In this document: positions 35,736 to 43,382 of the stretch, in pieces
Layout of the letters: every line of letters starts with the position of its first letter
Position numbering within the stretch: the first letter of the stretch is position 1
Assembly (NCBI GenBank): GCA_017534445.1
Contig: JAFXWC010000005.1
Span: 1 to 64,000, forward strand
Direction: 5' to 3'
Source of the DNA: Treponema sp.
GTDB lineage: Bacteria; Spirochaetota; Spirochaetia; Treponematales; Treponemataceae
DNA length: 64,000 nucleotides
Notes under the pieces: generated by a model
Database searches by the model: none
What the model saw: the letters and a program-made list of their open reading frames with translations, nothing else
What the model was told of the DNA's origin: nothing
Position numbers and translations under genes: made by a program

Positions 35736-36026
35736 CTACTTCACCTTTGCATAATGCGTCCACATGCGGATTATTTTTACCGTACCCTCGTACTTTACAT
35801 CACCAACACTAACTTCTTCTTCAAAGATTTCATATACCAATCTATGCTGGATATTAATTCGCCTTGAATACAGGCCGGCTAAATTTCCTACAAGTTCTTC
35901 GTAAGGCGGTTCAAAAGGATTATTGCGCAAAACTTCGATCAAAGACTTTGCTTTACCATCAAGCTTTGCTGATTTTAAGTTCTTAATATCTTTGGTAGCT
36001 TGTTTGTCATACTTTATAAGATACAT
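35736..36026 (-). CDS. Txe/YoeB-type toxin (RelE superfamily ribosome-dependent RNase)
   Basis: A 96-residue toxin. The C-terminal pattern RRINIQHRLVYEI...VKIIRMWTHY matches YoeB, in which the Arg/Glu and terminal His-Tyr contribute to mRNA cleavage in the ribosomal A site. Start ATG 36026 lies two bases after the antitoxin stop, inside the same transcript, and is preferred over a GTG nine bases earlier that overlaps the antitoxin. A loop insertion (EEEVSVGDVKYEG) before the final strand makes it slightly longer than E. coli YoeB. It forms a type II toxin-antitoxin module with the upstream YefM-like gene. Confidence 0.88.
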   Translation of the reverse strand: MYLIKYDKQATKDIKNLKSAKLDGKAKSLIEVLRNNPFEPPYEELVGNLAGLYSRRINIQHRLVYEIFEEEVSVGDVKYEGTVKIIRMWTHYAKVK

Positions 36027-36028
36027 TA

Positions 36029-36280
36029 CTACCACTCAACTTCATCTTCGGAAAGGCAGTCTTCCAATGGTGTCTTCTTGCCCTTTATCAAGGATTCCGT
36101 CATTCCTGGCACAGAATTCAGATACATTGTTTCCTGAATGGCATTCCAGTCATCCTCTCCAATAAGGACTGCATTTTTTCCTTTTGAATTTGTAAGAGTT
36201 AATGGCTCAGAATTATCATTAACAAAGGCCATAATCTTAAAGAGATTTGCCCTTGCTTTTGTCGCGGTCATCGCATGCAT
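36029..36280 (-). CDS. YefM/Phd-type antitoxin
   Basis: An 83-residue antitoxin. The N-terminal half (MTATKARANLFKIMAFVNDNSEPLTLT) is the Phd/YefM DNA-binding fold; the following SKGKNAVLIGEDDWNAIQETMYL is the conserved hinge, and the acidic tail (LEDCLSEDEVEW) should wrap and neutralise YoeB. The ATG at 36280 has GGAGG five bases upstream; an ATG at 36292 has none. It precedes the toxin by two bases. A perfect palindrome over its -10 is the likely autoregulatory operator. Confidence 0.88.
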   Translation of the reverse strand: MHAMTATKARANLFKIMAFVNDNSEPLTLTNSKGKNAVLIGEDDWNAIQETMYLNSVPGMTESLIKGKKTPLEDCLSEDEVEW

Positions 36281-36295
36281 ATTAGCCTCCATTCA

Positions 36296-36329
36296 TGTAC
36301 ATTATAACGTACATTACAAGAAAAAGCAA
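36296..36329 (-). promoter_or_regulatory. yefM-yoeB promoter with operator palindrome
   Basis: Minus strand TTGCTT (36329-36324), 17 bases, TATAAT (36306-36301). The -10 lies at the centre of TGTAC-8 bases-GTACA (36296-36313), a perfect dyad well placed for repression by the YefM-YoeB complex. Confidence 0.7.
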
Positions 36330-36337
36330 TATATTTT

Positions 36338-36799
36338 TCACCTTTGATCAATCAGCTTTCTCATAAAGTATTCAACTTCTTTTTCATACATTATAAAGTC
36401 TTTTTCCGTATTCATATAGTTTTCATCTGCTTCAGAAAAAGTATCACCATCAGAAATTTTTAAATATAAAAAGTTGCTTGAATTTTTTTCCTGCCATACA
36501 AGCTTATTTCCTTTAAGAATAAAGTTGTTGCAAAAAGGCATATCTACATCGTGTAAAGTTATGATCTTGTTTTTTATTTCCCAAATTCCATAGCCAATAT
36601 AACTACTTAATCCGCCTTCACTATAATGAAATTTATTGTCTTCATAAAAAGATATTGTAAAATCGCTTCCAAAACCTTCTTTGTCATAAACGTATGTTTT
36701 TCCACAAATATTTATTGCCTCTTTGTTTGTTGAACAAGCAGCAAAGATAGAGATAATTAAACATATTACAAAAACAGCTAACAAGTCCTTCTTTTTCAT
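36338..36799 (-). CDS. Small lipoprotein of unknown function
   Basis: A 153-residue lipoprotein with signal peptide and lipobox IFAAC (Cys22). The mature part begins STNKEAINICGKTYVYDKEG and continues in short beta strands (FTISFYEDNKFHYSEGG, GIWEIKNKIITLHDV), resembling small lipocalin-like or META-type periplasmic domains, but no family was firmly recognised. AT-rich compared with the genes to its left. AGGGA precedes the ATG. It is followed (leftwards) by the toxin-antitoxin pair but has no visible link to it. Confidence 0.7.
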   Translation of the reverse strand: MKKKDLLAVFVICLIISIFAACSTNKEAINICGKTYVYDKEGFGSDFTISFYEDNKFHYSEGGLSSYIGYGIWEIKNKIITLHDVDMPFCNNFILKGNKLVWQEKNSSNFLYLKISDGDTFSEADENYMNTEKDFIMYEKEVEYFMRKLIDQR

Positions 36800-36849
36800 T
36801 TTTTCCCTAAACGCTCCAAGTGGCCAGAACTGCCAGTTTTACAAAGATT

Positions 36850-37605
36850 TTAATAAAGCGTATAAGTCTTATTGTAATCAACATAGTCCTGCTTCTTAAA
36901 GTCAAAATTCTTTCCTGTTATTTCTATTTTATCCTCATTAAAAACAAAATCTTTCTCAAATTCTATATCTTCAATTTCATTGGAATAAAATTCTTGAGAA
37001 AACAATACACATTCAGAAAAAAGCAGTCTAAGATTTTTTGTTGAAAAAGCCAAAAAATATAGCTCAGTAGTTGCCATGCCAAAAGAAGAATTATTTCCTA
37101 TCGCATACAAAAGAGTTTTGCCCTTGTACTCATACTTATGAAATAATATTGGAGTGTATAGTACATACATATAATTCATTTCTGAAATTTCTTTTTTACT
37201 CATGTCATATATCAAAAGCAAATGATGCTGCACCTTAAAAGGATCAAGCACTCTTTCAGACTCATTATTCTTTGGGCGAACAGATACATCACTTCGGATT
37301 AAATAATTAAAAAAAATACTATCCTTGTCCAATTTAATCGCATTTATTATTTCATAATTCCCAACTTCTATATAATCAGAAATGGCATCTTTAAGGTCTT
37401 TAGGCGAACCACTTTTATCCAATTTTGAAATTATCTTTTTCCCAAAATCTTTGTTCTTAAAAGACTTTAATTCCTCACTGTCCAGCTCAATCACCCTGTT
37501 TGCAAGCAAGGAATCAATCTTATCTCTAACACTTTGCTTCTCTTTTGCATTCAAAGAGGCAACAGTAACCAACAAACTTAACACAAAAAACACTACTTTT
37601 ATCAT
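36850..37605 (-). CDS. Exported protein of unknown function, AT-rich
   Basis: A 251-residue protein with signal peptide (MIKVVFFVLSLLVTVASLNA-KE, predicted signal peptidase I site). The mature chain starts with a charged helical region (about 20-75) and then beta-rich segments (HHLLLIYDMSKKEI, LLYAIGNNSSFGMATTELYFLAF). No conserved motif was recognised. AGGA lies nine bases before the ATG. It shares low GC and strand with the flanking genes, consistent with an acquired accessory segment. Confidence 0.6.
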   Translation of the reverse strand: MIKVVFFVLSLLVTVASLNAKEKQSVRDKIDSLLANRVIELDSEELKSFKNKDFGKKIISKLDKSGSPKDLKDAISDYIEVGNYEIINAIKLDKDSIFFNYLIRSDVSVRPKNNESERVLDPFKVQHHLLLIYDMSKKEISEMNYMYVLYTPILFHKYEYKGKTLLYAIGNNSSFGMATTELYFLAFSTKNLRLLFSECVLFSQEFYSNEIEDIEFEKDFVFNEDKIEITGKNFDFKKQDYVDYNKTYTLY

Positions 37606-37713
37606 TTTTAATTTTCCTTTATTGTTCTGTGATTTCTATTCAATCATCAGTTTTATATTATCAACGACAGAAATAAATTCCAATCTGCTTTGAACGGACG
37701 GCATTGACTCATG

Positions 37714-38667
37714 CTACAGGGTCTTATCATCAGCTACAGCCTTTAATTCCTCATAATACTTTTCAAAAATTTTTACAAGAAGATTCTTTTCTTGTTCAGT
37801 AACAGGCGCCGCTTCACTTTGATTAAAACTAGCCCCTTTTTCTGACATGAAAATAATACAGAAAACAAGAATATAAAACTTCACCGCTTTTTCCTGAGAT
37901 GGATTCAGATTCATTTCTTCTTTAAGATATTCTGCATAATCCAAATTTGCCTGCATGCTTAGCAGAGCCATTGTTGTAAGGCCAAGAAAATAAACCTGAT
38001 CGCCAAAAGTAATCCAATCCAAATCAATTATCCCAGAAAGTTTTCCTTCGTGCACAAGCACGTTTTTTGTCGTAGCATCATCCAAAAAAGGTTCTGCCTT
38101 AATAGCCGAAAAGTAATCTTTGAATTCTGGAATCAAACCCCTAACTTTAGAAACATATTCCGTAGAAAAAATCTTATTTTCTTTTATGCCGTCTTCTGCT
38201 CTTTTAATATCGCTTAAAACATTTTCTTCCCAGGTGGCAAAAAAGTTTTTCTTGTCTTCATAAGAATTAAGTGAACCAAATACATTAGCCACAGGAAGCT
38301 TTTTGATTTCTTTCTGATAATTGATAAGACTTTTTGCAATAGCTTTCTTTTCATCCCTTGAAAGTGATGAATAAACAAGCCCCAGGTCTTTTCCGGGAAT
38401 AAATGTCATTACAAAATAATAAGGAAATGCAGAAGTGTTTTCGGCTATTACTTTGGGAATTGGAATATCTAAATCTTTCAATTTATCCAACCAATAAGTG
38501 GAGCCTAAAATCAGATTTTTATCATCTGAAATTTTTACTACATATTTATCATTACCAATTTGAACTGTATAAACATATCCTGCTAAGCCAACATTGTTTC
38601 TTATAATTTCTGTTGGAAGCACTTGAAAAATTTCATTACATATTTTATTTACAATTTCTTCTGTCAT
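37714..38667 (-). CDS. Aminoglycoside-phosphotransferase-fold kinase
   Basis: A 317-residue cytoplasmic protein with the APH/choline-kinase fold: N-lobe with YVVKISDDK lysine, hinge FVMTFIPGKDL, catalytic-loop region FLDDATTKNVL and metal-binding GIIDLDWITFGD. The usual first histidine of the HxD catalytic loop is replaced, although the aspartate and asparagine are kept, so activity is plausible. The natural substrate could be an antibiotic, a sugar or a small metabolite; sequence alone does not decide. Single gene; the ATG at 38667 has a GGAAG-like site directly upstream. The downstream side (38740-38765) carries a CCCTTCGAGAAGCTCAGGG dispersed motif beyond its start. Confidence 0.75.
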   Translation of the reverse strand: MTEEIVNKICNEIFQVLPTEIIRNNVGLAGYVYTVQIGNDKYVVKISDDKNLILGSTYWLDKLKDLDIPIPKVIAENTSAFPYYFVMTFIPGKDLGLVYSSLSRDEKKAIAKSLINYQKEIKKLPVANVFGSLNSYEDKKNFFATWEENVLSDIKRAEDGIKENKIFSTEYVSKVRGLIPEFKDYFSAIKAEPFLDDATTKNVLVHEGKLSGIIDLDWITFGDQVYFLGLTTMALLSMQANLDYAEYLKEEMNLNPSQEKAVKFYILVFCIIFMSEKGASFNQSEAAPVTEQEKNLLVKIFEKYYEELKAVADDKTL

Positions 38668-38773
38668 CTTCTTCCGTATTCATCGTTCAAGTGCAGCTGA
38701 ATGCCGGATAAGCAAAACAGCTGTTTTTTTATAATAGATTGTCCCCTTCGAGAAGCTCAGGGGACGCCTGTTT

Positions 38774-39523
38774 TTATCGCCTGATAACTGGTGCTTCCTT
38801 GGCATAATTTCCGTAGCGGGAAATAAACTCTTCGTACTCTTCCTGCTCGGTAATCCAGATGATAAAATATGCTTCTTTTACACCAAGATTTTTATAGGCT
38901 TGCAAACGGGTGTTTCCATCGTTCATTTCAAAACCGTGTTCAACATAGTGGGCAATGAGCGGCGGCATGTCGGGGTCTTTTTTAATTGAATCCTCCAGGG
39001 CTGCCACGTGTATTGGCCACCAGTCTTTGTCGATTTTATATTTCATTCCTTCTTCGGGACCAGTGTTGCGCTCAAACAAATCAAGCGGCATTTTCATTGG
39101 GCCAATGTAATAGCGTTCAAAAAGCTTTAGTCCGTCAGAAAAAGGAATATTGCTTTTTTCGGCATCATGAAGATAGGTATGAATCCATTCGTCAATTTTG
39201 TTTTCTTTGGCATAGGTCACAGCCGAAGAAAGTGTCTTGCTAAATTGCAGCATAGTGCGCTCCTGTTTTGTGTAAACAATATGCTTTACAGAATCAAAGG
39301 AAAGGTAATATTTTTCCGCGAGTTGCTCAATTGTTAGCCCATCCGCAAAATCCTTTTTCATGCTCTGATTCCTTTTTGCAAGATATGCCCTGTAGCCCGA
39401 AGATTCACCCCATGCCTTCTTTTCGTTTTTGGCCGGAATGTAAATCGTTTCGCCGCTCACATACCGCTGAATCTGCTTTAGAAGATTTTCCGGAAAAATG
39501 TCCTGTGCATTTCTGTAATTCAT
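38774..39523 (-). CDS. Mor/CD3324-type HTH domain fused to a ParB-like domain
   Basis: A 249-residue protein. The N-terminal 90 residues match CD3324/Mor-type regulators: MNYRNAQDIFPENLLKQIQ, YIPAKNEKKAWGE, and an HTH in DGLTIEQLAEKYYLSFDSVKHIVY. The C-terminal part contains DPDMPPLIAHYVEHGFEMNDG followed by NTRLQAYKNLGV, the substrate/nucleotide-binding pattern of ParB-like or sulfiredoxin-fold domains (NDGNxRL). A DNA-binding regulator gated by a ParB-fold NTPase is one reading. ATG 39523 is preferred because GAGGA lies just upstream; an in-frame TTG at 39541 is weaker. Confidence 0.7.
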   Translation of the reverse strand: MNYRNAQDIFPENLLKQIQRYVSGETIYIPAKNEKKAWGESSGYRAYLAKRNQSMKKDFADGLTIEQLAEKYYLSFDSVKHIVYTKQERTMLQFSKTLSSAVTYAKENKIDEWIHTYLHDAEKSNIPFSDGLKLFERYYIGPMKMPLDLFERNTGPEEGMKYKIDKDWWPIHVAALEDSIKKDPDMPPLIAHYVEHGFEMNDGNTRLQAYKNLGVKEAYFIIWITEQEEYEEFISRYGNYAKEAPVIRR

Positions 39524-39641
39524 AAAGTCCTCTAGTTTCAAAGCGCTTTGTGATTATATGATACAGGATTTGGCACTGCTTGTATATGTTAAGAATGGGT
39601 GGAAATATTTTTTACACAATTTACAGTTCATCCAAAAGTTT

Positions 39642-40100
39642 TTATTCTTTATTCAAACTAAAGTGATAGAGTTTGACACTTCCATCCATTTCTTCATAGT
39701 CAATGTTAAAGCCGCATTTTTTTGTATAAAAGTTGATGTTCTTCTCTTTGTCTGCAGGAGTTACCAATTCAATTCTTTTCCAATCTTTGTATTCTTTTTT
39801 TATGAACTCAAGCAATTTACGGCCAATTCCTTTCCGCTGACATTCTGGAATTACACAAAGGGCGCCTATATAATAAAGACCGTCACTTTTCTTTAAAACA
39901 GATATTGCCCCGACGGGATTTGAATCAACGCATGCAATGTATTTTGGCATCTCATCAATAGATTTTTCCATGTCGCTGACTGACCGGCCGTAACCAGGAC
40001 ACACGCCATATTTTACATAATCTTCGTAAAAGGCTTTGTTGTATATGTTAACGAGTACCTGGGCATCTTTTGAGCTTGCCTTTTTAATTTGTATATCCAA
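39642..40100 (-). CDS. GNAT-family N-acetyltransferase
   Basis: A 152-residue acetyltransferase. Core features: IKKASSKDAQVLVNIYNKAF at the start, the strand YYIGALCVIP, the acetyl-CoA pyrophosphate loop QRKGIGRKLLEF, and NFYTKKCGF. Substrate unknown; similar stand-alone GNATs act on small molecules or protein N termini. It starts with TTG at 40100, placing the usual IKKA motif at residue 4 and following an AGG seven bases upstream. It is 26 bases downstream of the next gene on the same strand. Confidence 0.85.
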   Translation of the reverse strand: MDIQIKKASSKDAQVLVNIYNKAFYEDYVKYGVCPGYGRSVSDMEKSIDEMPKYIACVDSNPVGAISVLKKSDGLYYIGALCVIPECQRKGIGRKLLEFIKKEYKDWKRIELVTPADKEKNINFYTKKCGFNIDYEEMDGSVKLYHFSLNKE

Positions 40101-40126
40101 AACTGAACCTAACCTATTTTCTGATT

Positions 40127-41398
40127 TTACGGAAGTGGCAGTAAAGCCTTTATTAAATATATGTCAGAAATACAGGTGTCATTGTATTTTGTTCCAGGAT
40201 ACACTTCAAGAATCTCTATCTCTATATTCTCTTTTGGAAAGAAAGTTCCCGTATTGCCCCACCCCCACACTATTTCATTGTCTTTTTTGAAAAATTCACC
40301 ATTAAGATTTAAAAGCTCCCCTTCATCCAAAATGTTAGACATATTCACCTGACGATATGGTCTGTCTGGAAAAGTCATTTGGCCAATTTTTATTCCGTCT
40401 ATATAAAGGGCTATTTTTTTTACGCGGTTGTTTTCGTAATAAGTTTTTTCTGATTTTCTAAAACCGTTAACAATCAAAAGCTGCGTAATCCATCCGTTGC
40501 AATCAATTTTAATTTTTTCGTTTTTGCCAAAATCAGGTTTTGCTTCGACCCATGCAGTCTTGCAGTCCTTGTCAATAAGATTGTAGGCAGAATATAAAGT
40601 TGAACCTTCGCGCAATTCGGAAGTTGCAGTTACACTTTCTCTTCTTCCATATTTTTCATACAGCTTTGCAAAATAATAGTTTTTTATGTTGTATGAAATT
40701 TTAAGCTGCTTATGCTTGTTTAAATCAAAGTTCTTAAAAGACTTTGTAATACATCTTTCTGAGCCGCTAAAGGAAATATCAACTCCTTCTATATCTGTAA
40801 CTTTTCCGTTCCAGCCCAGAATATCTGATGCATCAATTGTTAAAGTAAAATCTTCTATAATCCCATTTCCAAAACTCAAAGCCGGATAAAGGTTGTAAAG
40901 AAAGCTGTTATCCTTATCAAAATCGCTTTTGTAATAAGTGCCGTCATTTTCTGTTTCTACGCGGTAACAGATAGAAACACATGTCTCTTTTTTAGCTGCA
41001 AGTTTTATTTTGGAAAGTTCCCAATATTTATAAAGCGTGGATATTTCATCATAACTAATCTCTGTATTAAAATCAGAATCAAGTTTTCTTTCCTCAACAA
41101 AAATATTGTAATAGTCAAGAGAAGCATGCCTGCCTTCTGTAATATTAAAAGCAAAATCAATCTGCTTTTCGCTTTCGTGCTTGTTGAACAAAACGTAATC
41201 ACAGGACACTATAACTGCATCATCAACAAAGCGAAGAGTAAGATTTTCTTTTTTTAAAATGATGTCGGAATCATTTTTTAATGTAATCACAGCAGGGTGC
41301 GTTCCGCTTCCGTTTTCCCCCCAGTGAATCCCACCGTTAGCGCACAAGGGTAGAGAGCCTATCACCATACCTAACAAAGCAAGTATTTTTCTTCTCAT
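40127..41398 (-). CDS. Exported protein with discoidin-like C-terminal domain
   Basis: A 423-residue protein with signal peptide ending near PLCANG, a first beta domain of about 230 residues (GGIHWGENGSG..., VIVSCDYVLFNKHES, FAFNITEGRH) resembling DUF4424-type exported proteins, and a C-terminal discoidin/F5-8-type domain: SAYNLIDKDCKTAWVEAKPD, LLIVNGFRKSEKTYYENNRV and KKIALYIDGI. That last pattern matches what I recall as the NADase-type glycan-binding domain, found attached to secreted effectors and stand-alone. GGAGGGAAAAA precedes the ATG. A carbohydrate-binding surface role is inferred. Confidence 0.72.
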   Translation of the reverse strand: MRRKILALLGMVIGSLPLCANGGIHWGENGSGTHPAVITLKNDSDIILKKENLTLRFVDDAVIVSCDYVLFNKHESEKQIDFAFNITEGRHASLDYYNIFVEERKLDSDFNTEISYDEISTLYKYWELSKIKLAAKKETCVSICYRVETENDGTYYKSDFDKDNSFLYNLYPALSFGNGIIEDFTLTIDASDILGWNGKVTDIEGVDISFSGSERCITKSFKNFDLNKHKQLKISYNIKNYYFAKLYEKYGRRESVTATSELREGSTLYSAYNLIDKDCKTAWVEAKPDFGKNEKIKIDCNGWITQLLIVNGFRKSEKTYYENNRVKKIALYIDGIKIGQMTFPDRPYRQVNMSNILDEGELLNLNGEFFKKDNEIVWGWGNTGTFFPKENIEIEILEVYPGTKYNDTCISDIYLIKALLPLP

Positions 41399-41442
41399 TT
41401 TTTCCCTCCTCCAATTATACCAAGCACTAGTATATCAAGGGT

Positions 41443-43038
41443 CTACAGAAGTTTCTGGTAGCGCTTTTCTATGTCTTTTATAAGCTTGTATTCAATTGAA
41501 TCAACTATGGCAAGCCAAGAAGCCTCTACAACGTCGCAGCTAACACCCATGGTAGTCCAGCTGTCCTTACCGTCGGAGCTTTCTATTAGTACGCGGACAC
41601 GACTGGCTGTTGCGCTCTTTCCGTCAAGAACACGTACCTTGTAGTCAATAAGGTGAATCTCTGAGACCGAAGGATAGAAGGGCATGAGGGCCTGGCGTAG
41701 GGCATTGTCCAAAGCGTTAACAGGACCGTTACCCTCTCCCGCCGCAATCTGGAAGTGGCCGTCTACGTCTATCTTTATCTGGGCAAATGAATAGAGGTCT
41801 TTTTCTATGCGGGGATTTTCGCCGGAAGTCTTGTAGTAGCAAAGGTTAAAGAAAGGCCTGTACTTGCCAATTTCCTTTCGCACAAGAAGCTCAAAGCTTC
41901 CGTCTGCACCTTCAAACTGGTAGCCTTCGTGTTCAAGTTCCTTGACCTTCTTTACAATCTCTGAGACAACAGGTGAATTCTTTGTAATGGAAGAATCAAA
42001 CTTCTTGATTTTTTCTATTATCATGCTGCGGCCCGCAACTTCGCTCATAAGGAAGATGCGTTCGTTTCCAACGGTTTCCGGGCTAACGTGCTCGTAGGCA
42101 GAAGGATTCTTAAGTACTGCGTCTATGTGCATACCGGCCTTGTGGGCAAATGCGTTCTGTCCAACATAAGGCATTCCTGCTTCCAGAGGAATGTTTGTTA
42201 TTTCCGCAATGCGCTTGCATATTGGGGTAAGCATCTTTATGTTTTCTTCTGGAATGCAGCGGCAGTCCATTTTTAGCTGGAGGTCTGCGATTATTGTGCT
42301 AAGGTTTGCGTTTCCCGTGCGCTCGCCAAAGCCAAGGAGTACACCCTGCACGTGTGTTGCACCCTCTTCCACCGCAATGATTGAATTTGCAACTGCAAGG
42401 CCTGAGTCATTGTGGGTATGTATTCCGATTATTGCACCGCTTGAATATTCATGGACAACTTCTGCAACGGCCTTTCTTACGTCCCCCGGCATACAGCCGC
42501 CCTTTGTTTCGCAAAGGTTCAAGACCGTGGCTCCTCCGTCCAAGGCGGCACGAAGGGATTTTAGCGCATAGTCGCGGTTCTTCTGGAATCCTGTAAAGAA
42601 ATGTTCTGCGTCAAAGATTACGTTGCGGTTGTGCTTTGTAAGATACTCGCAGGTGTCGCGGATCATCTCCAGGTTCTGCTCAAGGCTTGCATGAAGGATT
42701 TCCGTTGCCTGAAAGTCCCAGCTCTTGCCAAATATAACAACGTCTTTTGTTTCTGCCGCAAGAAGGCTCTGAAGGTTGGCATCTTCCGCACAAGATGAAT
42801 CCTTGCGCCGTGTAGAACCAAAGGCAACCAGGCTTGAATTCTTAAGCTTAAGGTCTCTGGCAAGGGCAAAAAATTCCATGTCCTTGGGGTTGCTGCCGGG
42901 ATTACCTGCCTCTATGTACTTAACCCCAAGTTCATCAAGTGCCTGCACAATATGAATCTTATCCTGAACAGAATAGCTGATTCCTTCGCCCTGGGAACCA
43001 TCCCTTAAAGTTGAGTCCAAGATGTCTATGTTTTTCAT
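41443..43038 (-). CDS. cimA: (R)-citramalate synthase
   Basis: Condenses pyruvate and acetyl-CoA to citramalate, the threonine-independent entry to isoleucine. The 531-residue protein belongs to the HMGL/LeuA family: DSTLRDGSQGEGISY at the start, the metal-binding GIHTHNDSGLAVANS and GFGERTGNANL, a linker with YVGQNAFAHKAGMH, and the C-terminal LeuA allosteric domain (LIDYKVRVLDGKSATASRVRV). The domain order and DGSQGEG motif separate it from LeuA isopropylmalate synthases. ATG 43038 is selected because GGAGG lies just before it. No other branched-chain genes are adjacent. Confidence 0.93.
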   Translation of the reverse strand: MKNIDILDSTLRDGSQGEGISYSVQDKIHIVQALDELGVKYIEAGNPGSNPKDMEFFALARDLKLKNSSLVAFGSTRRKDSSCAEDANLQSLLAAETKDVVIFGKSWDFQATEILHASLEQNLEMIRDTCEYLTKHNRNVIFDAEHFFTGFQKNRDYALKSLRAALDGGATVLNLCETKGGCMPGDVRKAVAEVVHEYSSGAIIGIHTHNDSGLAVANSIIAVEEGATHVQGVLLGFGERTGNANLSTIIADLQLKMDCRCIPEENIKMLTPICKRIAEITNIPLEAGMPYVGQNAFAHKAGMHIDAVLKNPSAYEHVSPETVGNERIFLMSEVAGRSMIIEKIKKFDSSITKNSPVVSEIVKKVKELEHEGYQFEGADGSFELLVRKEIGKYRPFFNLCYYKTSGENPRIEKDLYSFAQIKIDVDGHFQIAAGEGNGPVNALDNALRQALMPFYPSVSEIHLIDYKVRVLDGKSATASRVRVLIESSDGKDSWTTMGVSCDVVEASWLAIVDSIEYKLIKDIEKRYQKLL

Positions 43039-43080
43039 ATTTTCCTCCGCAGCCACTTTTCTATATAAAATCTTCTGTGA

Positions 43081-43109
43081 ATTATACTTAAAAATCAGTC
43101 TTTATGCAA
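43081..43109 (-). promoter_or_regulatory. Promoter of cimA
   Basis: Minus strand TTGCAT (43109-43104), 17 bases, TATAAT (43086-43081), about 40 bases before the ATG at 43038. Confidence 0.65.
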
Positions 43110-43166
43110 ATGGGTCACACAAAGGACTCGGAAATCAGTTTAGCATAGTTTTTTTTCTGACACGTC

Positions 43167-43300
43167 TTTCTTGCTAACCAGTACAGAGCCATGGAGGGAT
43201 TTTTCTGAAGCAGAGCCTACGCGGGATTGGAGCACCGCCGCAGGCGTTCTCGCGGAGCGAGAATGGAGGGGTTGGGCCCCCGGAAGTGCGGAAAGCCCGA
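43167..43300 (+). repeat. Large dispersed structured repeat, copy C
   Basis: CTTTCTTGCTAACCAGTACA then AGCCATGGAGGGATTTTT match copy A almost exactly; the middle is GCCTACGCGGGATTGGAG and the stem TTCTCGC-GGA-GCGAGAA directly before TGGAGG. In other copies this stem is TTGCC/GGCAA, so both arms have changed together. The copy abuts the TPR gene's terminator. Confidence 0.7.
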
Positions 43301-43301
43301 T

Positions 43302-43342
43302 AAAAAAGGCCTGTCCACCCGGTTTGAGCAGACAGGCTTTTT
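43302..43342 (-). terminator. Terminator of the TPR gene (symmetrical)
   Basis: GCCTGTC and GACAGGC pair around CACCCGGTTTGAGCA, with A runs on the left and T runs on the right of the plus strand, so it can act in both directions. It follows the TPR gene stop by about 40 bases. Confidence 0.8.
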
Positions 43343-43382
43343 GGAGTCAAGACAAAAGTCACGTCCAAAGAAAAAAGAAATC

